NCBI RefSeq assembly: GCF_023674425.1
Contig: NZ_CP098401.1
Location: forward strand, 2,649,501 to 2,713,500
Direction of reading: 5' to 3'
DNA: 64,000 nt
Origin: Sphingomonas donggukensis
GTDB lineage: Bacteria > Pseudomonadota > Alphaproteobacteria > Sphingomonadales > Sphingomonadaceae
Shown here: in pieces, positions 1-8,476 of the stretch
How positions within the stretch are numbered: position 1 is the first letter of the stretch
Layout: every line of letters begins with the position of its first letter
Notes under the pieces: model-generated
What the model was told of the DNA's origin: nothing
Seen by the model: the letters and a program-made list of their open reading frames with translations, nothing else
Database searches by the model: none
Program-made: the position numbers and the translations under genes

Positions 1-410
<410 letters not shown>

Positions 411-411
<1 letters not shown>

Positions 412-1376
412 TGGTAACGGCCTGCCCAATTTGCCGAGACGTCACTGTTAGCAAAGAAATATCTCAGGGCGACCGCACTTTTTTTGATTGTGAGAATTGT
501 GGATATTTCGGTGCGAGTCGGTCTGTCTTGAACACGACGCTTGCAATTGAGAAGCGCAACCTCAGTGCTATGCAATATGCTGCCTTATCTTATCGAATAA
601 GACAAATTACGGATGCAGCGAAATCTGGCGAAGACGTAATCACTTTAACAACTTATTCTATCGACGAAATGCTTCCAAACCTGCAACTGCCAAGCCCAGC
701 TGAGCAGGCGTCGCATATTCTAAAATACTTTGGTGATAGTATACAAAATTCCGGAGAGCCGGCGCGAAACCCACCAAAATCTTTCGTCGCACAAATCGGT
801 GCGATAAATCGCCCTGCAGCGCTACGGATTGTTCGCCAGTTAGCAGACGGAGGGCTGCTGTTAATTGCGAACCGGTCGTTCCAAGGTACGGCCGACGAAC
901 CCGATGGAATTGATCTCTCGTTGAAGGGTTGGGCACAATGGGAGGAAGAAAGGCGTGGTCAATTTGCTGGATCGCACGGATTCATCGCACTTCAGTTTGG
1001 TGATCCTGAACTCGACCCATTTTTGAAAGATGTGGTCAAACCCGCTGTATCTGAGCTGGGATATCGTCTTGAGGATATGCGCGACGCGGCGCGCGCTGGT
1101 GTTATCGACAATGTGATGCGCGCACGGATCAGGGACGCGGCTTTCGTACTTGTCGATCTGACACATGCGAATGCTGGAGCATATTGGGAGGCAGGCTACG
1201 CTGAGGGGCTAGGAAAGCCCGTATTATATCTTTGCAAAGATTCGGTGTTTGCCGAGCGAGGTACTCATTTCGATACTAATCACTGCACGACGGTCATGTG
1301 GAATGCAAAGACTCCGGCGGAATTTTCGGCAGAGCTTCAAGCTACGCTACGTCGGTCACTCGGACTATTCGCGTAG
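411..1376 (+). CDS. Zinc-ribbon protein with C-terminal TIR/deoxyribosyltransferase-like domain
   Basis: This 321-residue protein has an N-terminal zinc ribbon (C5-x2-C8, C27-x2-C30), a helical middle ending in a winged-helix-like stretch (about 120-180), and a C-terminal alpha/beta domain (about 188-320). The last domain carries the pattern of nucleoside 2-deoxyribosyltransferase or TIR-like NAD-hydrolysing folds: FIALQFG, DAAFVLVDLTHAN, YWEAGYAEGLGKP with candidate catalytic E260, and HFDTN at 286-290. I infer a nucleotide- or NAD-cleaving effector, possibly anti-phage; no partner gene is adjacent. ATG at 411 overlaps the thiC stop; a TTG two codons further on the 5' side is less likely. 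Base and codon use are clearly AT-richer than all neighbours, suggesting recent acquisition. The exact family is not certain. Confidence 0.8.
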
Positions 1377-1393
1377 AATATCGATTTCTTGAG

Positions 1394-1822
1394 ATGCCCC
1401 ACCTAGCCCACATCGCCCTCGTCGTCCGCGACTATGACGAAGCGCTCGCCTTCTACGTCGGCAAGCTCGGGTTCGAGCTGGTCGAGGACAGTTATCAGCC
1501 CGCGCAGGACAAGCGCTGGGTCATCATCCGCCCGCCCGGTACTCCGGTCGGGGCCACTACCATCCTCCTCGCCCGCGCCTCGACGCCCGAGCAGGTCGCG
1601 CGGGTTGGGGATCAGGTTGGCGGGCGGGTCTCCTTCTTCCTCGCCACCGACGATTTCGCGCGCGACCATGCCCGCTTTACCGCTGCCGGGGTGACGTGGG
1701 TCCGTGCGCCTGCCGACCAGCCCTATGGGCGGGTGGCGGTGTTTGCCGATCTTTACGGCAACCTCTGGGACTTGATCGAATATGCCGCTGGGCACCCCGC
1801 CGCCGGGGCCACGAGGCGCTAG
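1394..1822 (+). CDS. VOC (glyoxalase/bleomycin-resistance) superfamily protein
   Basis: The 142-residue protein has the paired beta-alpha-beta-beta-beta modules of the vicinal oxygen chelate fold. It opens with HIALVVRDYDEALAFY, which supplies the first metal-binding histidine, and ends with the repeat-two signature VAVFADLYGNLWDLIEY, in which the late glutamate is the usual last ligand. Members include glyoxalase I, extradiol dioxygenases and drug-binding proteins; the substrate cannot be told here. The ATG at 1394 was chosen because the family N-terminus begins there; an upstream in-frame extension overlaps the preceding gene and has no family character. It ends convergently with the next gene, overlapping by four bases. 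Confidence 0.88.
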   Translation: MPHLAHIALVVRDYDEALAFYVGKLGFELVEDSYQPAQDKRWVIIRPPGTPVGATTILLARASTPEQVARVGDQVGGRVSFFLATDDFARDHARFTAAGVTWVRAPADQPYGRVAVFADLYGNLWDLIEYAAGHPAAGATRR

Positions 1823-2094
1823 CGATCTCCGGACGCTGGGCGCGCGATGCGGTAGGGGCCTTTGCGGGTGGGCTTGGCATCGCCCTTCCAGCTCAGGCGG
1901 ATCAGGCCGTCGGTGACCAGGCCGTCGACCGCCGTGTGGACGATGGGCATGGCGGCGCGCCAGTCTTCGGTGCCGGCTGCGGCGGCGAGGGTGCGGGCGA
2001 CTTCGCTGGGGCAGATGGTGGCCCCCTCCGCGCGGGTGGCGAGCAGGGCGAGGGTCGCGGTGCGGGCGTCTCGGCTGGTCGGGGCGGCGGACAT
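1819..2094 (-). CDS. DUF3253 domain protein
   Basis: This is a 91-residue protein of the DUF3253 family, recognisable by CPSEVARTL followed by WRAAMPIVH and the closing WKGDAKPTRKGPYRI. The arrangement looks like a small winged-helix domain, so nucleic-acid binding is plausible, but no function is established. The ATG at 2094 is preceded by AGAGG at good spacing; a TTG two codons upstream is the alternative. It is a single gene transcribed against its left neighbour and away from the arr gene. Confidence 0.85.
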   Translation of the reverse strand: MSAAPTSRDARTATLALLATRAEGATICPSEVARTLAAAAGTEDWRAAMPIVHTAVDGLVTDGLIRLSWKGDAKPTRKGPYRIARPASGDR

Positions 2095-2195
2095 GGGCAA
2101 CCTCTAGCCGATCGGCGTGGGTGTGACAGCGGCAGTTCGGGGCGGCTGGCCGGGCCGGCTTGGCGGCGGCAGCGGGGGTGGGTAGGCTCTGCGCC

Positions 2196-2606
2196 ATGAC
2201 CTATGCCGTCGAAGCCACCCCGCCCTTCTACCACGGGACGCGCGCCGACCTGCGCGTCGGCGACCTGCTGTCGGTCGGGTGGGCGTCGAACTACGGGTCG
2301 GGGGCGGCGATGTCGTGGATCTATTTCTCGGCGAGGGTGGAGTCGGCGGTGTGGGGCGCGGAGCTGGCGGCGGGCGAGGGGCGGGAGCGCATCTATATCG
2401 TCGAGCCGACCGGGGACTTCGTCGACGACCCCAATTTGACCGACACGAAGTTCCCGGGGAATCCGACCGCGTCGTACCGGAGCCGCGCGCCGCTGAAGAT
2501 CGTCGGCGAGTTGACCGAGTGGACGCCGCATCCGCCCGAGCAGGTGCAGGCGATGCGGGATCATGTCGCGGCCCTGGCGGCGCAGGGGATCACCGCGATC
2601 GATTGA
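2196..2606 (+). CDS. arr: Arr-type rifamycin ADP-ribosyltransferase
   Basis: The 136-residue protein matches the Arr family along its whole length. It has FYHGTRADL with the NAD-contacting histidine, SNYG, an IYFSARVESAVWGAELA segment, GRERIYIVEPTG and the acidic DDPNLTDTKFPGNPT segment, ending in SYRSRAPL. Arr enzymes transfer ADP-ribose from NAD to the C23 hydroxyl of rifampicin and inactivate it; chromosomal copies may have other native targets. ATG at 2196 gives the usual family length of about 140 residues. It stands alone on its strand next to other accessory genes, with no integron or transposon features. Function in this strain is inferred from the family. Confidence 0.93.
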   Translation: MTYAVEATPPFYHGTRADLRVGDLLSVGWASNYGSGAAMSWIYFSARVESAVWGAELAAGEGRERIYIVEPTGDFVDDPNLTDTKFPGNPTASYRSRAPLKIVGELTEWTPHPPEQVQAMRDHVAALAAQGITAID

Positions 2607-2648
2607 GGCGTGCGCGGGACATTTGGCCGTGCCGGGCGTTGTCGGGCG

Positions 2649-3158
2649 ATGCGCCTGTTCCATGCCCCGCTCGCCCTGATCCCGCTGCTGCTCGCAGGCC
2701 CGCCGGCCGCAGCGCGCGCGCCCGATGCGCCGGTGCGCTTCGATGCGATACGCTTCTTTGCCGGGCATACCGAGGGAGCCGGGCGGCTGAAGATCGTGAT
2801 GCGGCCTCCCACGCTGGTCGACGTCCACGGCGATGGCCGGGTGATGGAGGACGGCACGCTGCTGCTGCGCCAGACGGTCGAGCAGTGGGGCGTGCCCGCG
2901 AAGCAGCGCGAATGGCGTATTCGGCAAGTGACGCCCGGCCATTATGCCGGCACGCTGAGCGACGCGGCGGGGCCGGTCGTGGGCGAGGTGATCGGCGGGC
3001 GCCTGAAGCTGGCTTTCCGGATGAAGGGCGGGCTGCACGCGACGCAGTGGATCGAGGCGGCGGCGGATGGCCGGTCGGCACACAACCGCATGACGGTGCG
3101 CAAGATGGGCGTCGTGGTGGTGCATCTGGACGAGACGATCCGCCGCACCGGCGGGTGA
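2649..3158 (+). CDS. Exported DUF3833-like protein
   Basis: This 169-residue protein starts with a signal peptide (about residues 1-23, with the hydrophobic core ALIPLLLAG). The mature part begins FFAGHTEGAGRLKIVM, continues with a central EWRIRQVTPGHYAGTLSDAAGPVVGEV, and ends with HNRMTVRKMGVVVVHLDETI. This order resembles DUF3833, a periplasmic calycin-like family of unknown function. An upstream in-frame start at 2610 would bury the signal peptide, so 2649 is preferred. It follows arr by about 40 bases and could share its transcript. The family assignment is moderately sure and the role is unknown. Confidence 0.68.
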   Translation: MRLFHAPLALIPLLLAGPPAAARAPDAPVRFDAIRFFAGHTEGAGRLKIVMRPPTLVDVHGDGRVMEDGTLLLRQTVEQWGVPAKQREWRIRQVTPGHYAGTLSDAAGPVVGEVIGGRLKLAFRMKGGLHATQWIEAAADGRSAHNRMTVRKMGVVVVHLDETIRRTGG

Positions 3159-3162
3159 GGCG

Positions 3163-3588
3163 TCAGGCGCCGTGCATCCGGTCGAGCGTCGCGGGATCGC
3201 GGGCGCCGGCGTAGAAGGCATCGAGGATCGCGGCGAAGACCGGGTCGCCGACCGCCGCGTCGAACAGGGTGGCGCTGGATCGGAGTTTGATGGCGTCGAT
3301 CGGGCCGAGGATCTGATCGGCGGTGCGCTGGTTGGCGTGGGCGAGGATCGCGCCGGCGGCTTCGTGAAGGCGAGGGCCGAGGATCGGGTGCGCGAGATAG
3401 GCGCGCGCTGCGTCGACGTCGGCCAGTGCGTAATGGATCGCGGTGGCGCTGCGCCCGAGGCCGGCGACCTGGGGGAAGACGAACCACATCCAGTGGGTGC
3501 GCTTGTGGCCGGCGCGCAGCTCGGCGAGGGCGGCGGCATGGACGCCGTGCGCCTGGGCGGCGACGAAGCGGTCGAGCGGGTCGGTCAT
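3163..3588 (-). CDS. DUF1810 family protein
   Basis: The 141-residue protein shows the DUF1810 pattern: DPLDRFVAAQ at the start, HWMWFVFPQVAGLGRSATAIHYAL, then LGPRLHEAA and DAIKLRSSATLF. The family is widespread, small and of unknown biochemical role. ATG at 3588 is where family homology begins; the long in-frame extension upstream is proline- and alanine-rich low-complexity sequence and was rejected. The gene faces the preceding exported-protein gene with four bases between the stop codons. Confidence 0.88.
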   Translation of the reverse strand: MTDPLDRFVAAQAHGVHAAALAELRAGHKRTHWMWFVFPQVAGLGRSATAIHYALADVDAARAYLAHPILGPRLHEAAGAILAHANQRTADQILGPIDAIKLRSSATLFDAAVGDPVFAAILDAFYAGARDPATLDRMHGA

Positions 3589-3682
3589 ATGGGCGGAACG
3601 CGCGGGGGCGAGCGTTGGGCGCGGCGGGGTGGATGATTGTGTCGGGGGGCTGGCGCGCTGAGGACTTACGGGTGTCGCCGGC

Positions 3683-3796
3683 TCAACGGCTGCGGACGAA
3701 CTTTGCACGCAGGACCAGGCCGCGGATTTCGTTGGCGCGGTAATCGATCTTCTGTGCGTCGCCGGTCAGGCGGAATGACCTGGCGCCGATCGACAT
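3683..3796 (-). CDS. Possible 37-residue small protein
   Basis: An ATG-initiated reading frame of 37 codons runs on the minus strand and ends in TGA. The product is basic (SFRLTGDAQKIDYRANEIRG, then a K/R-rich end) and has no membrane segment. I see no convincing ribosome-binding site, and it is not recognised as a family. It could be a short real gene, a fragment of a decayed one, or chance. Its neighbour at 4053-4178 is a more convincing tiny gene. Confidence 0.25.
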   Translation of the reverse strand: MSIGARSFRLTGDAQKIDYRANEIRGLVLRAKFVRSR

Positions 3797-3850
3797 TCGG
3801 GACGCTCGCGCATCGAGCCTCGCCGTTTGCTTCGAGCCTGTGGAGACAGC

Positions 3851-3891
3851 GTATCGAGAAGGTGGTGCCTCAGGAGAGCATCTCTCGATAC
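3851..3891. repeat. Interspersed palindromic repeat (GTATCGAGA hairpin)
   Basis: GTATCGAGA at 3851-3859 is mirrored by TCTCGATAC at 3883-3891, with more TCGAG-rich sequence following up to about 3935. This style of CTCGATAC/GTATCGAG palindrome is common between genes in sphingomonads. No second copy was found in the window. The stretch from 3797 to 4052 shows no other convincing feature. Confidence 0.5.
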
Positions 3892-4052
3892 GGGCTCTCG
3901 ACTGCGCTCGATCCCTACTCGAGACGAACGGGCTTAGGGGGGGGCGGCGCTACAGCGTCCGGCTGGTGCCGTGTGCTTGGTCCGGGATCCCTGGCCTTCA
4001 GTTTCTGGACGAGCGTGACCGGTCGCCATCGGCGCGCGTCACTTCGGCGTCG

Positions 4053-4178
4053 TCAGTCCTTGATCGTCACCATCTGGACGGGCTTGTCCTTGGTCGAGGC
4101 GTTGGCGGCGATCGTCTTGACCTTTTCCGCCTTTGGCTTGCGGACTTCCTTGTTCGATTTCTTCTGACCCTTGGCCAT
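4053..4178 (-). CDS. Small lysine-rich protein (41 residues)
   Basis: A 41-codon frame begins MAKGQKKSNKEVRKPKAEKV and ends MVTIKD. It has a good AAAGGA ribosome-binding site seven or so bases before ATG 4178 and a TGA stop at 4053. The first half is strongly basic (many Lys/Arg), and the tail is neutral. MAKGQ-x-x-SNKE-type tiny proteins occur widely in alphaproteobacteria and are annotated only as hypothetical; that recollection supports the call but was not searched. A role in nucleic-acid or ribosome contact would fit the charge, but this is a guess. Confidence 0.68.
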   Translation of the reverse strand: MAKGQKKSNKEVRKPKAEKVKTIAANASTKDKPVQMVTIKD

Positions 4179-4512
4179 CGGTCATCCTTTCGCGAGGGAG
4201 GCGGGCGGCCTCAGACGCCGAGTGTACCTCAAAGCGACGCGCGGCGCCCGACATTATCGCGCAGCATGGCAACGAACCAGATAGGATAATAACGCTTGAC
4301 ATCGTCACGCTCATCTGGCACATAACAGGAACGCTGAGGAATTGCGGGTCGGGGACTTGGGTGCTGGGGCGGCACGCCGGGGTGACCGATCGACGCGGAC
4401 CTCAAGCATAGCGCCGGCGGGGTGGTACCTGCCGGGCGCGGCACGGACGGGCCGGGACACATGCGTGTCGCCGGCCCGTCCGCGTTTCGGGGGCGGGCGA
4501 AGGGGGGAGGAC
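4179..4512 (+). other. Gene-free leader region upstream of the GTA cluster
   Basis: No convincing gene lies here. The region carries a possible promoter, with TTGACA at 4296-4301 and ACATAA at 4320-4325 spaced by 18 bases, and is locally AT-richer just upstream (about 4275-4292). Downstream is the strong leader hairpin listed separately. The last bases before the first cluster gene form a G-rich ribosome-binding site (GGGGGGAGG). I infer that the GTA operon promoter is here. No obvious CtrA-type TTAA-N7-TTAA site was seen. Confidence 0.4.
4444..4482 (+). promoter_or_regulatory. Strong leader hairpin ahead of GTA operon
   Basis: CGGACGGGCCGG (4444-4455) pairs perfectly with CCGGCCCGTCCG (4471-4482). 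Inside it GACAC pairs with GTGTC around an ATGC loop, with one bulged G. The result is a 17-bp stem lying about 30 bases before the first gene of the cluster. It is not followed by a T-tract, so it is unlikely to be a simple terminator. It could stabilise the transcript or gate translation. Confidence 0.5.
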
Positions 4513-5088
4513 ATGGCGGACGAAGGCGAAGGCGGAGACAGCATCGTTGCGACGGCGGCACGCATCGACGGCCCGATCGTCGCATGCGCGAAAGGCGCGC
4601 CGTTGCAGAAACGGAAACCGAATCCACGTGTTCCAGTGGCCAAGGTCCAGCGGTTTTTCACTGTGCTGTCCGAGACATGCAACGTCAAACATGCCGCGCG
4701 CGTGGCGGGCGTCCATGCCGAAACGCTGTACGCCCGACGCCGCCGGCACCCGGCCTTTGCCGAGACCTGGCGCCAGGCGCTCGCCATCGGGTACGAGCGG
4801 CTGGAGGAAGAACTGCTGCGATTGAGCCTGGCGTCGCTGACCGGCGAGGGGCCGTCGCTGTTCGACCCGAAGGAGGCAATCATGCCGGGAACCGGGCTGG
4901 TACCAAAGGCCAGCGGCTCGCCGGATGTGCAGATGGCGCTGCTGCTGCTGAACAAGCATCGCGGGACGGTGGAGGGGACCGCGCGGCCCAATGCAAATTC
5001 GAAGCGCGCGACGGCGACGGAAACCGATGCGTGGCTGGAGAAGCGACTCGACGGACTGGCCAAGCGGCTGGCCGCGGTCGCCAAGTGA
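4513..5088 (+). CDS. Terminase small-subunit-like protein
   Basis: The 191-residue protein stands immediately before the large terminase. It contains a helix-turn-helix region (about 50-100) reading ETCNVKHAARVAGVHAETLY and then an amphipathic helical segment, as in small terminase subunits that recognise DNA for packaging. The N-terminal 30 residues are acidic and probably disordered. ATG 4513 is preceded by a strong GGGGGGAGG site; longer in-frame starts run through the leader hairpin and were rejected. It is longer than the Rhodobacter GTA counterpart (about 106 residues). Assignment rests on position plus the HTH. Confidence 0.75.
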   Translation: MADEGEGGDSIVATAARIDGPIVACAKGAPLQKRKPNPRVPVAKVQRFFTVLSETCNVKHAARVAGVHAETLYARRRRHPAFAETWRQALAIGYERLEEELLRLSLASLTGEGPSLFDPKEAIMPGTGLVPKASGSPDVQMALLLLNKHRGTVEGTARPNANSKRATATETDAWLEKRLDGLAKRLAAVAK

Positions 5089-6476
5089 GCGGCGGGGCGA
5101 AGGGCGGCGGGGCGGCGCCGCGCAAATCGCGGAAAGCGACGGTGGCCACCGCCGGTGCCGCGCACGAAACTGCGCCGCCGCGCGACGTGATCGACCGGTT
5201 GGCGGTGCTGCCACCGGCGTACCGCGCCCGGATCGTCGCGGCGATGCCGATGTCGTACCGCCGCGAGCTGGTGGTGCGGTGGCGCAAATGGTCGCACGAC
5301 GGGCAGTTCGAGCCCGAGGGCGACTGGCGGGTGTGGCTGATCCGTGCCGGGCGCGGGTTCGGCAAGACGCTTGCCGGAGCGGAATGGATCTGGGCGCGGG
5401 CGCGCGAGACGCCGGGGGCGCGGATCGCGCTGGTTAGCGGGACGATCGACGACGTGCGCCGGGTGATGATCGAGGGGACGAGCGGCCTGATCGCGGTGGC
5501 GCGCGACGACGAGGACGTGAAGTGGAACGCGGCAAAGGGCGAGCTGCGGATGCCGGGCGGGGCGGTCGCCTATGCCTATTCGGCGGAAGCGCCCGAGGCG
5601 TTGCGCGGGCCGGAGCATCACTATGCGTGGTGCGACGAGCTGGCGAAATGGCGGGCCGGCGACGCGGCGTGGGACAATCTGATGATGACGCTGCGGTTGG
5701 GCGAGCGCCCGCGCACGCTGGTGACGACGACGCCCAAACCGACGCGGCTGATGCGGCGGGTGATGGCGCTGCCCGACGTGACCGAGACGCTGGGCAAGAC
5801 GCGCGACAATCCGCACCTGCCCGACACGTTCGTCGCGGCGGTGACCGCGGAGTACGCCGGCACGCGGCTGGGGCGGCAGGAGCTGGACGGCGAGATGATC
5901 GACGACGTCGCCGGCGCCCTTTGGACGCGCGGGGTGCTGGAAGCGTGCCGGGTGCGCCACGCGCCGGCGCTGGTGCGGACGGTGGTGGCGGTCGATCCGA
6001 GCGTGAGCGAGGGCGGCGACACGTGCGGTATCGTCGCGGTGGCGCTGGGCGCGGATGGGCTGGGTTACGTGATCGAGGATGCGAGTGCGCCGGGTGCTTC
6101 CCCGGAAGGCTGGGCGGCGCGGGTGTCGGCGTGTGTCGAACGCCACGGCGCCGACCGGGTGGTCGCGGAGAAGAACCAGGGCGGCGATTTGGTGAAGGGG
6201 GTGCTGAAGGCGGCGGGGATCAAACACGAGATTTCGCTGGTCCATGCGAGCAAGGGCAAGGTGGCGCGGGCGGAGCCGGTGGCGACGCTCTACGAAGCCG
6301 GGCGGGTGCGGCATGTCGGCGCGTTCCCGGCGTTGGAGGACGAGCTGTGCGGGCTGGTCGCGGGCGGCGGCTACGAAGGGCCGGGCCGCTCGCCCGATCG
6401 CGCCGACGCGCTGGTGTGGGGATTGAGCGAGCTGATGCTCGGCGCGCGCGGGGTGGCGAGCGTGCGAGTGGTGTGA
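5085..6476 (+). CDS. terL: Terminase large subunit (DNA-packaging ATPase/nuclease)
   Basis: The 463-residue protein is the packaging motor. It has a Walker A RAGRGFGKT (about 87-95), a Walker B-type YAWCDELAKW, a coupling motif TTTPKPT, and a C-terminal RNase H-like nuclease beginning VVAVDPSVSEGGDTCGIV with catalytic aspartates. It cuts and pumps DNA into preformed heads using ATP. GTG at 5085 overlaps the previous stop as GTGA, giving coupled translation; the longer open frame upstream is a shadow of the small-subunit gene. This fits the gp2 position of the GTA cluster. Confidence 0.93.
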   Translation: MSGGAKGGGAAPRKSRKATVATAGAAHETAPPRDVIDRLAVLPPAYRARIVAAMPMSYRRELVVRWRKWSHDGQFEPEGDWRVWLIRAGRGFGKTLAGAEWIWARARETPGARIALVSGTIDDVRRVMIEGTSGLIAVARDDEDVKWNAAKGELRMPGGAVAYAYSAEAPEALRGPEHHYAWCDELAKWRAGDAAWDNLMMTLRLGERPRTLVTTTPKPTRLMRRVMALPDVTETLGKTRDNPHLPDTFVAAVTAEYAGTRLGRQELDGEMIDDVAGALWTRGVLEACRVRHAPALVRTVVAVDPSVSEGGDTCGIVAVALGADGLGYVIEDASAPGASPEGWAARVSACVERHGADRVVAEKNQGGDLVKGVLKAAGIKHEISLVHASKGKVARAEPVATLYEAGRVRHVGAFPALEDELCGLVAGGGYEGPGRSPDRADALVWGLSELMLGARGVASVRVV

Positions 6477-6511
6477 GGGCGCGCGGGAGCTGAAGCGTGG
6501 CGCGCGTGACC

Positions 6512-6540
6512 CTGGGCTCCCGCCTGCGCGGGAGCACGGC
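6512..6540 (+). repeat. REP-like palindrome (single copy)
   Basis: CTCCCGCCTGCGCGGGAG is a palindromic core flanked by CTGGG and CACGGC. It lies in the gap between terminase and portal genes, 18 bases before the portal start. It belongs to the same family as the elements at 12131, 45541-45622 and 58819-58900. Confidence 0.8.
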
Positions 6541-6558
6541 GAATGGAGAGGACCGATA

Positions 6559-7668
6559 ATGAAATGGTTCGGGTGGAAGCCCGGGCGCGATGAGTCGCGT
6601 CCGGCGTTGTCGCGGGCGACGTCGTCTGCGGCATTCGGGGAATGGCCGCTGAGTTACGAGGCGCAGCTGCGCGAGGGCTATGCCGCCAATCCGGTGGCGC
6701 AGCGGGCGGTGAAGCTGGTGGCGGACGGTGTCGGGTGGGCGGCGATCGAGGGGTCGGATCCGGCGCTGATCGCGCTGGTGACGGCGCGATCGACCGGGCA
6801 GGCGCTGCTGGAAACGCTGAGCGCCCAGCTGCTGCTGCACGGCAATGCGTATGTGCAGGTGCTGGGCGACGGGGCGGGGGACGTCGGCGAGTTGTTCGCG
6901 CTGCGCCCCGAGCGGGTCAGCGTCGAGGCGGATGCCGGGGGCTGGCCGGTCGCGTATCGATACCGCGTCGGCGAGCGGGTGACGCGGCTGGTCGCGGACG
7001 GGCCGCGGCCCGAGATCGTGCATATCAAGGCGTTCCACCCGGCGGACGATCATTATGGTCTCGGCTGCCTGGGCGCGGCGGCGGGCGCGATCGCGATCCA
7101 CAATGCTGCGACCAAGTGGAACAAGGCGCTGCTGGACAATGCCGCGCGACCGAGCGGGGCGCTGGTGTATGATCCGGGTGACGGCAGCGCGCTGTCGGGC
7201 GAGCAGTTCGCGCGGCTGAAGACCGAGATGGAAGCGGGGTTCGCCGGCGCGACCAACGCTGGGCGACCGATGCTGCTGGAAGGCGGATTGAAATGGCAGG
7301 CGATGAGCCTGTCGCCCGCCGACATGGATTTCGTCGGGCTGAAGGCGGTGGCGGCGCGCGAAATCGCGCTGGCGTTCGGGGTGCCGCCGATGCTGCTGGG
7401 CCTGCCCGGCGACGCCGCCTATGCCAATTACCGCGAGGCCAATCGCGCGCTGTGGCGGCAGGCGATCCTGCCGGTGGCGGACACGATCCTGGCGGGGATC
7501 GCGCAAGGCTTGCGCGGCTGGTTCGACGAGGCGCGGCTGGGCGTGGCGCTCGACCGGGTGCCGGCGCTGGCCGAGGACCGCGAGCGACTGTGGCGGAGCG
7601 TGTCGGCGGCGGACTTCCTGAGCGTCGAGGAAAAGCGGCGCGCACTGGGGATCGGAGAGGCGGCATGA
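6559..7668 (+). CDS. HK97-type phage portal protein
   Basis: The 369-residue protein has the portal family pattern: an N-terminal YAANPVAQRAVKLVADGV, a central KAFHPADDHYGLGCLGAAAGAI, and LAFGVPPMLLGLPGDAAYANYREANRALWR near the C-terminus. Twelve copies form the ring through which DNA enters the head and to which the tail attaches. ATG 6559 follows GGAGAGGACC. A REP palindrome precedes the gene, unlike the overlapping junctions around it. Its stop overlaps the next start as ATGA. Confidence 0.94.
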   Translation: MKWFGWKPGRDESRPALSRATSSAAFGEWPLSYEAQLREGYAANPVAQRAVKLVADGVGWAAIEGSDPALIALVTARSTGQALLETLSAQLLLHGNAYVQVLGDGAGDVGELFALRPERVSVEADAGGWPVAYRYRVGERVTRLVADGPRPEIVHIKAFHPADDHYGLGCLGAAAGAIAIHNAATKWNKALLDNAARPSGALVYDPGDGSALSGEQFARLKTEMEAGFAGATNAGRPMLLEGGLKWQAMSLSPADMDFVGLKAVAAREIALAFGVPPMLLGLPGDAAYANYREANRALWRQAILPVADTILAGIAQGLRGWFDEARLGVALDRVPALAEDRERLWRSVSAADFLSVEEKRRALGIGEAA

Positions 7669-7970
7669 ACGGGGCGGTGCTGGCGCAGCTGATGGCGCAA
7701 GGTTCGGAGGGCGGCGCCGACATGGCGACGCTGCGCGCGATCGCCGAGGAAGCGGGCGAGCTGGCCGCAAACCGCGCGCTGGTGAAGCTGGGGCTGCACG
7801 ACGAGGCGGCGCGCGGCGACCAGGCCGAGCTGCGCGAGATGCTGCGGGCGTGGCGCGATGCCAAACGATCGGCGCTGAGCGCGGCGTTCGGGTGGGTGAT
7901 GCGCGTCGTGCTGGCGCTTGTGCTGGTCGGCATCGCGGTGAAGACGGGATTCTGGGCGGTGCCGAAGTGA
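7665..7970 (+). CDS. DUF6127-like small membrane protein (GTA gp3.5 position)
   Basis: The 101-residue protein has an N-terminal helical part rich in Ala and Glu and one C-terminal membrane segment (about 77-95, VMRVVLALVLVGIAVKTGFW). It occupies the position of the small gp3.5 gene in Rhodobacter-type GTAs, between portal and protease. Its function is unknown; a single-pass inner-membrane location is predicted. Both ends overlap neighbours by four bases (ATGA, GTGA), so it is clearly part of the operon. Confidence 0.78.
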   Translation: MNGAVLAQLMAQGSEGGADMATLRAIAEEAGELAANRALVKLGLHDEAARGDQAELREMLRAWRDAKRSALSAAFGWVMRVVLALVLVGIAVKTGFWAVPK

Positions 7971-8401
7971 CCGGGGCGCGCGTGCGCTTTGCGGGCTATG
8001 CCGCGGTGTTCGATGCGCCCGACCGCGGCGGTGACGTGGTCAGGCGGGGGGCATTCGGCGTGCCGGGGCCGGTGCCGCTGCTGTGGCAGCATCGCGGACG
8101 TCCGGTCGGGCAGGTCGAGGCGATCGGCGAGGATGCGCGCGGCTTGCGTGTCGTCGGGCGGATCGACGATGCGCGGCTCGCCGGGCTGGTGGCGTCGGGC
8201 GCGATCGAGGGGCTGTCGTTCGGATACCGCGTGCGCCGCAGTGCGCAGGGCGCGCGGCGCGAGCTGCAGGCAGTCGAGCTGGTCGAGGTGAGCCTGGTCG
8301 CGCAGCCGATGCAGCCGCTGGCGCGGGTGCATGCCTGGGAAGCGGGCGATCCGACCGAAACGGTCGCGGTTGCAGGCGACAGCGCGCCAAAAGCTGGTTG
8401 A
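7967..8401 (+). CDS. HK97-family prohead protease
   Basis: The 144-residue protein begins RFAGYAAVFDAPDRGGDVV and has the catalytic-type segments LLWQHRG (His) and GLSFGYR (Ser), followed by LVEVSLVAQPM, all characteristic of the U35/S78 prohead protease family. It cleaves the capsid protein's N-terminal delta domain during head maturation. The protein is at the short end for the family. A GTG start at 7967 overlaps the previous stop. The C-terminal 20 residues are low complexity. Confidence 0.93.
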   Translation: MTGARVRFAGYAAVFDAPDRGGDVVRRGAFGVPGPVPLLWQHRGRPVGQVEAIGEDARGLRVVGRIDDARLAGLVASGAIEGLSFGYRVRRSAQGARRELQAVELVEVSLVAQPMQPLARVHAWEAGDPTETVAVAGDSAPKAG

Positions 8402-8476
8402 GGCTGTGCGGGTCGCCCCGGTGCACCTGCCCGGACGCCGGGGCGGCATGCCCCCGAGCGATACGGAGACCGAGCG

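Noticed and set aside
1902..3539. Long minus-strand ORF across arr and its neighbours
   Set aside because: It is Arg/Pro-rich noise from the opposite strand of GC-rich genes; recognised proteins lie in other frames.
4444..4482. Intrinsic terminator before the GTA operon
   Set aside because: The stem is strong but no T-tract follows it, and the first gene starts close behind it.
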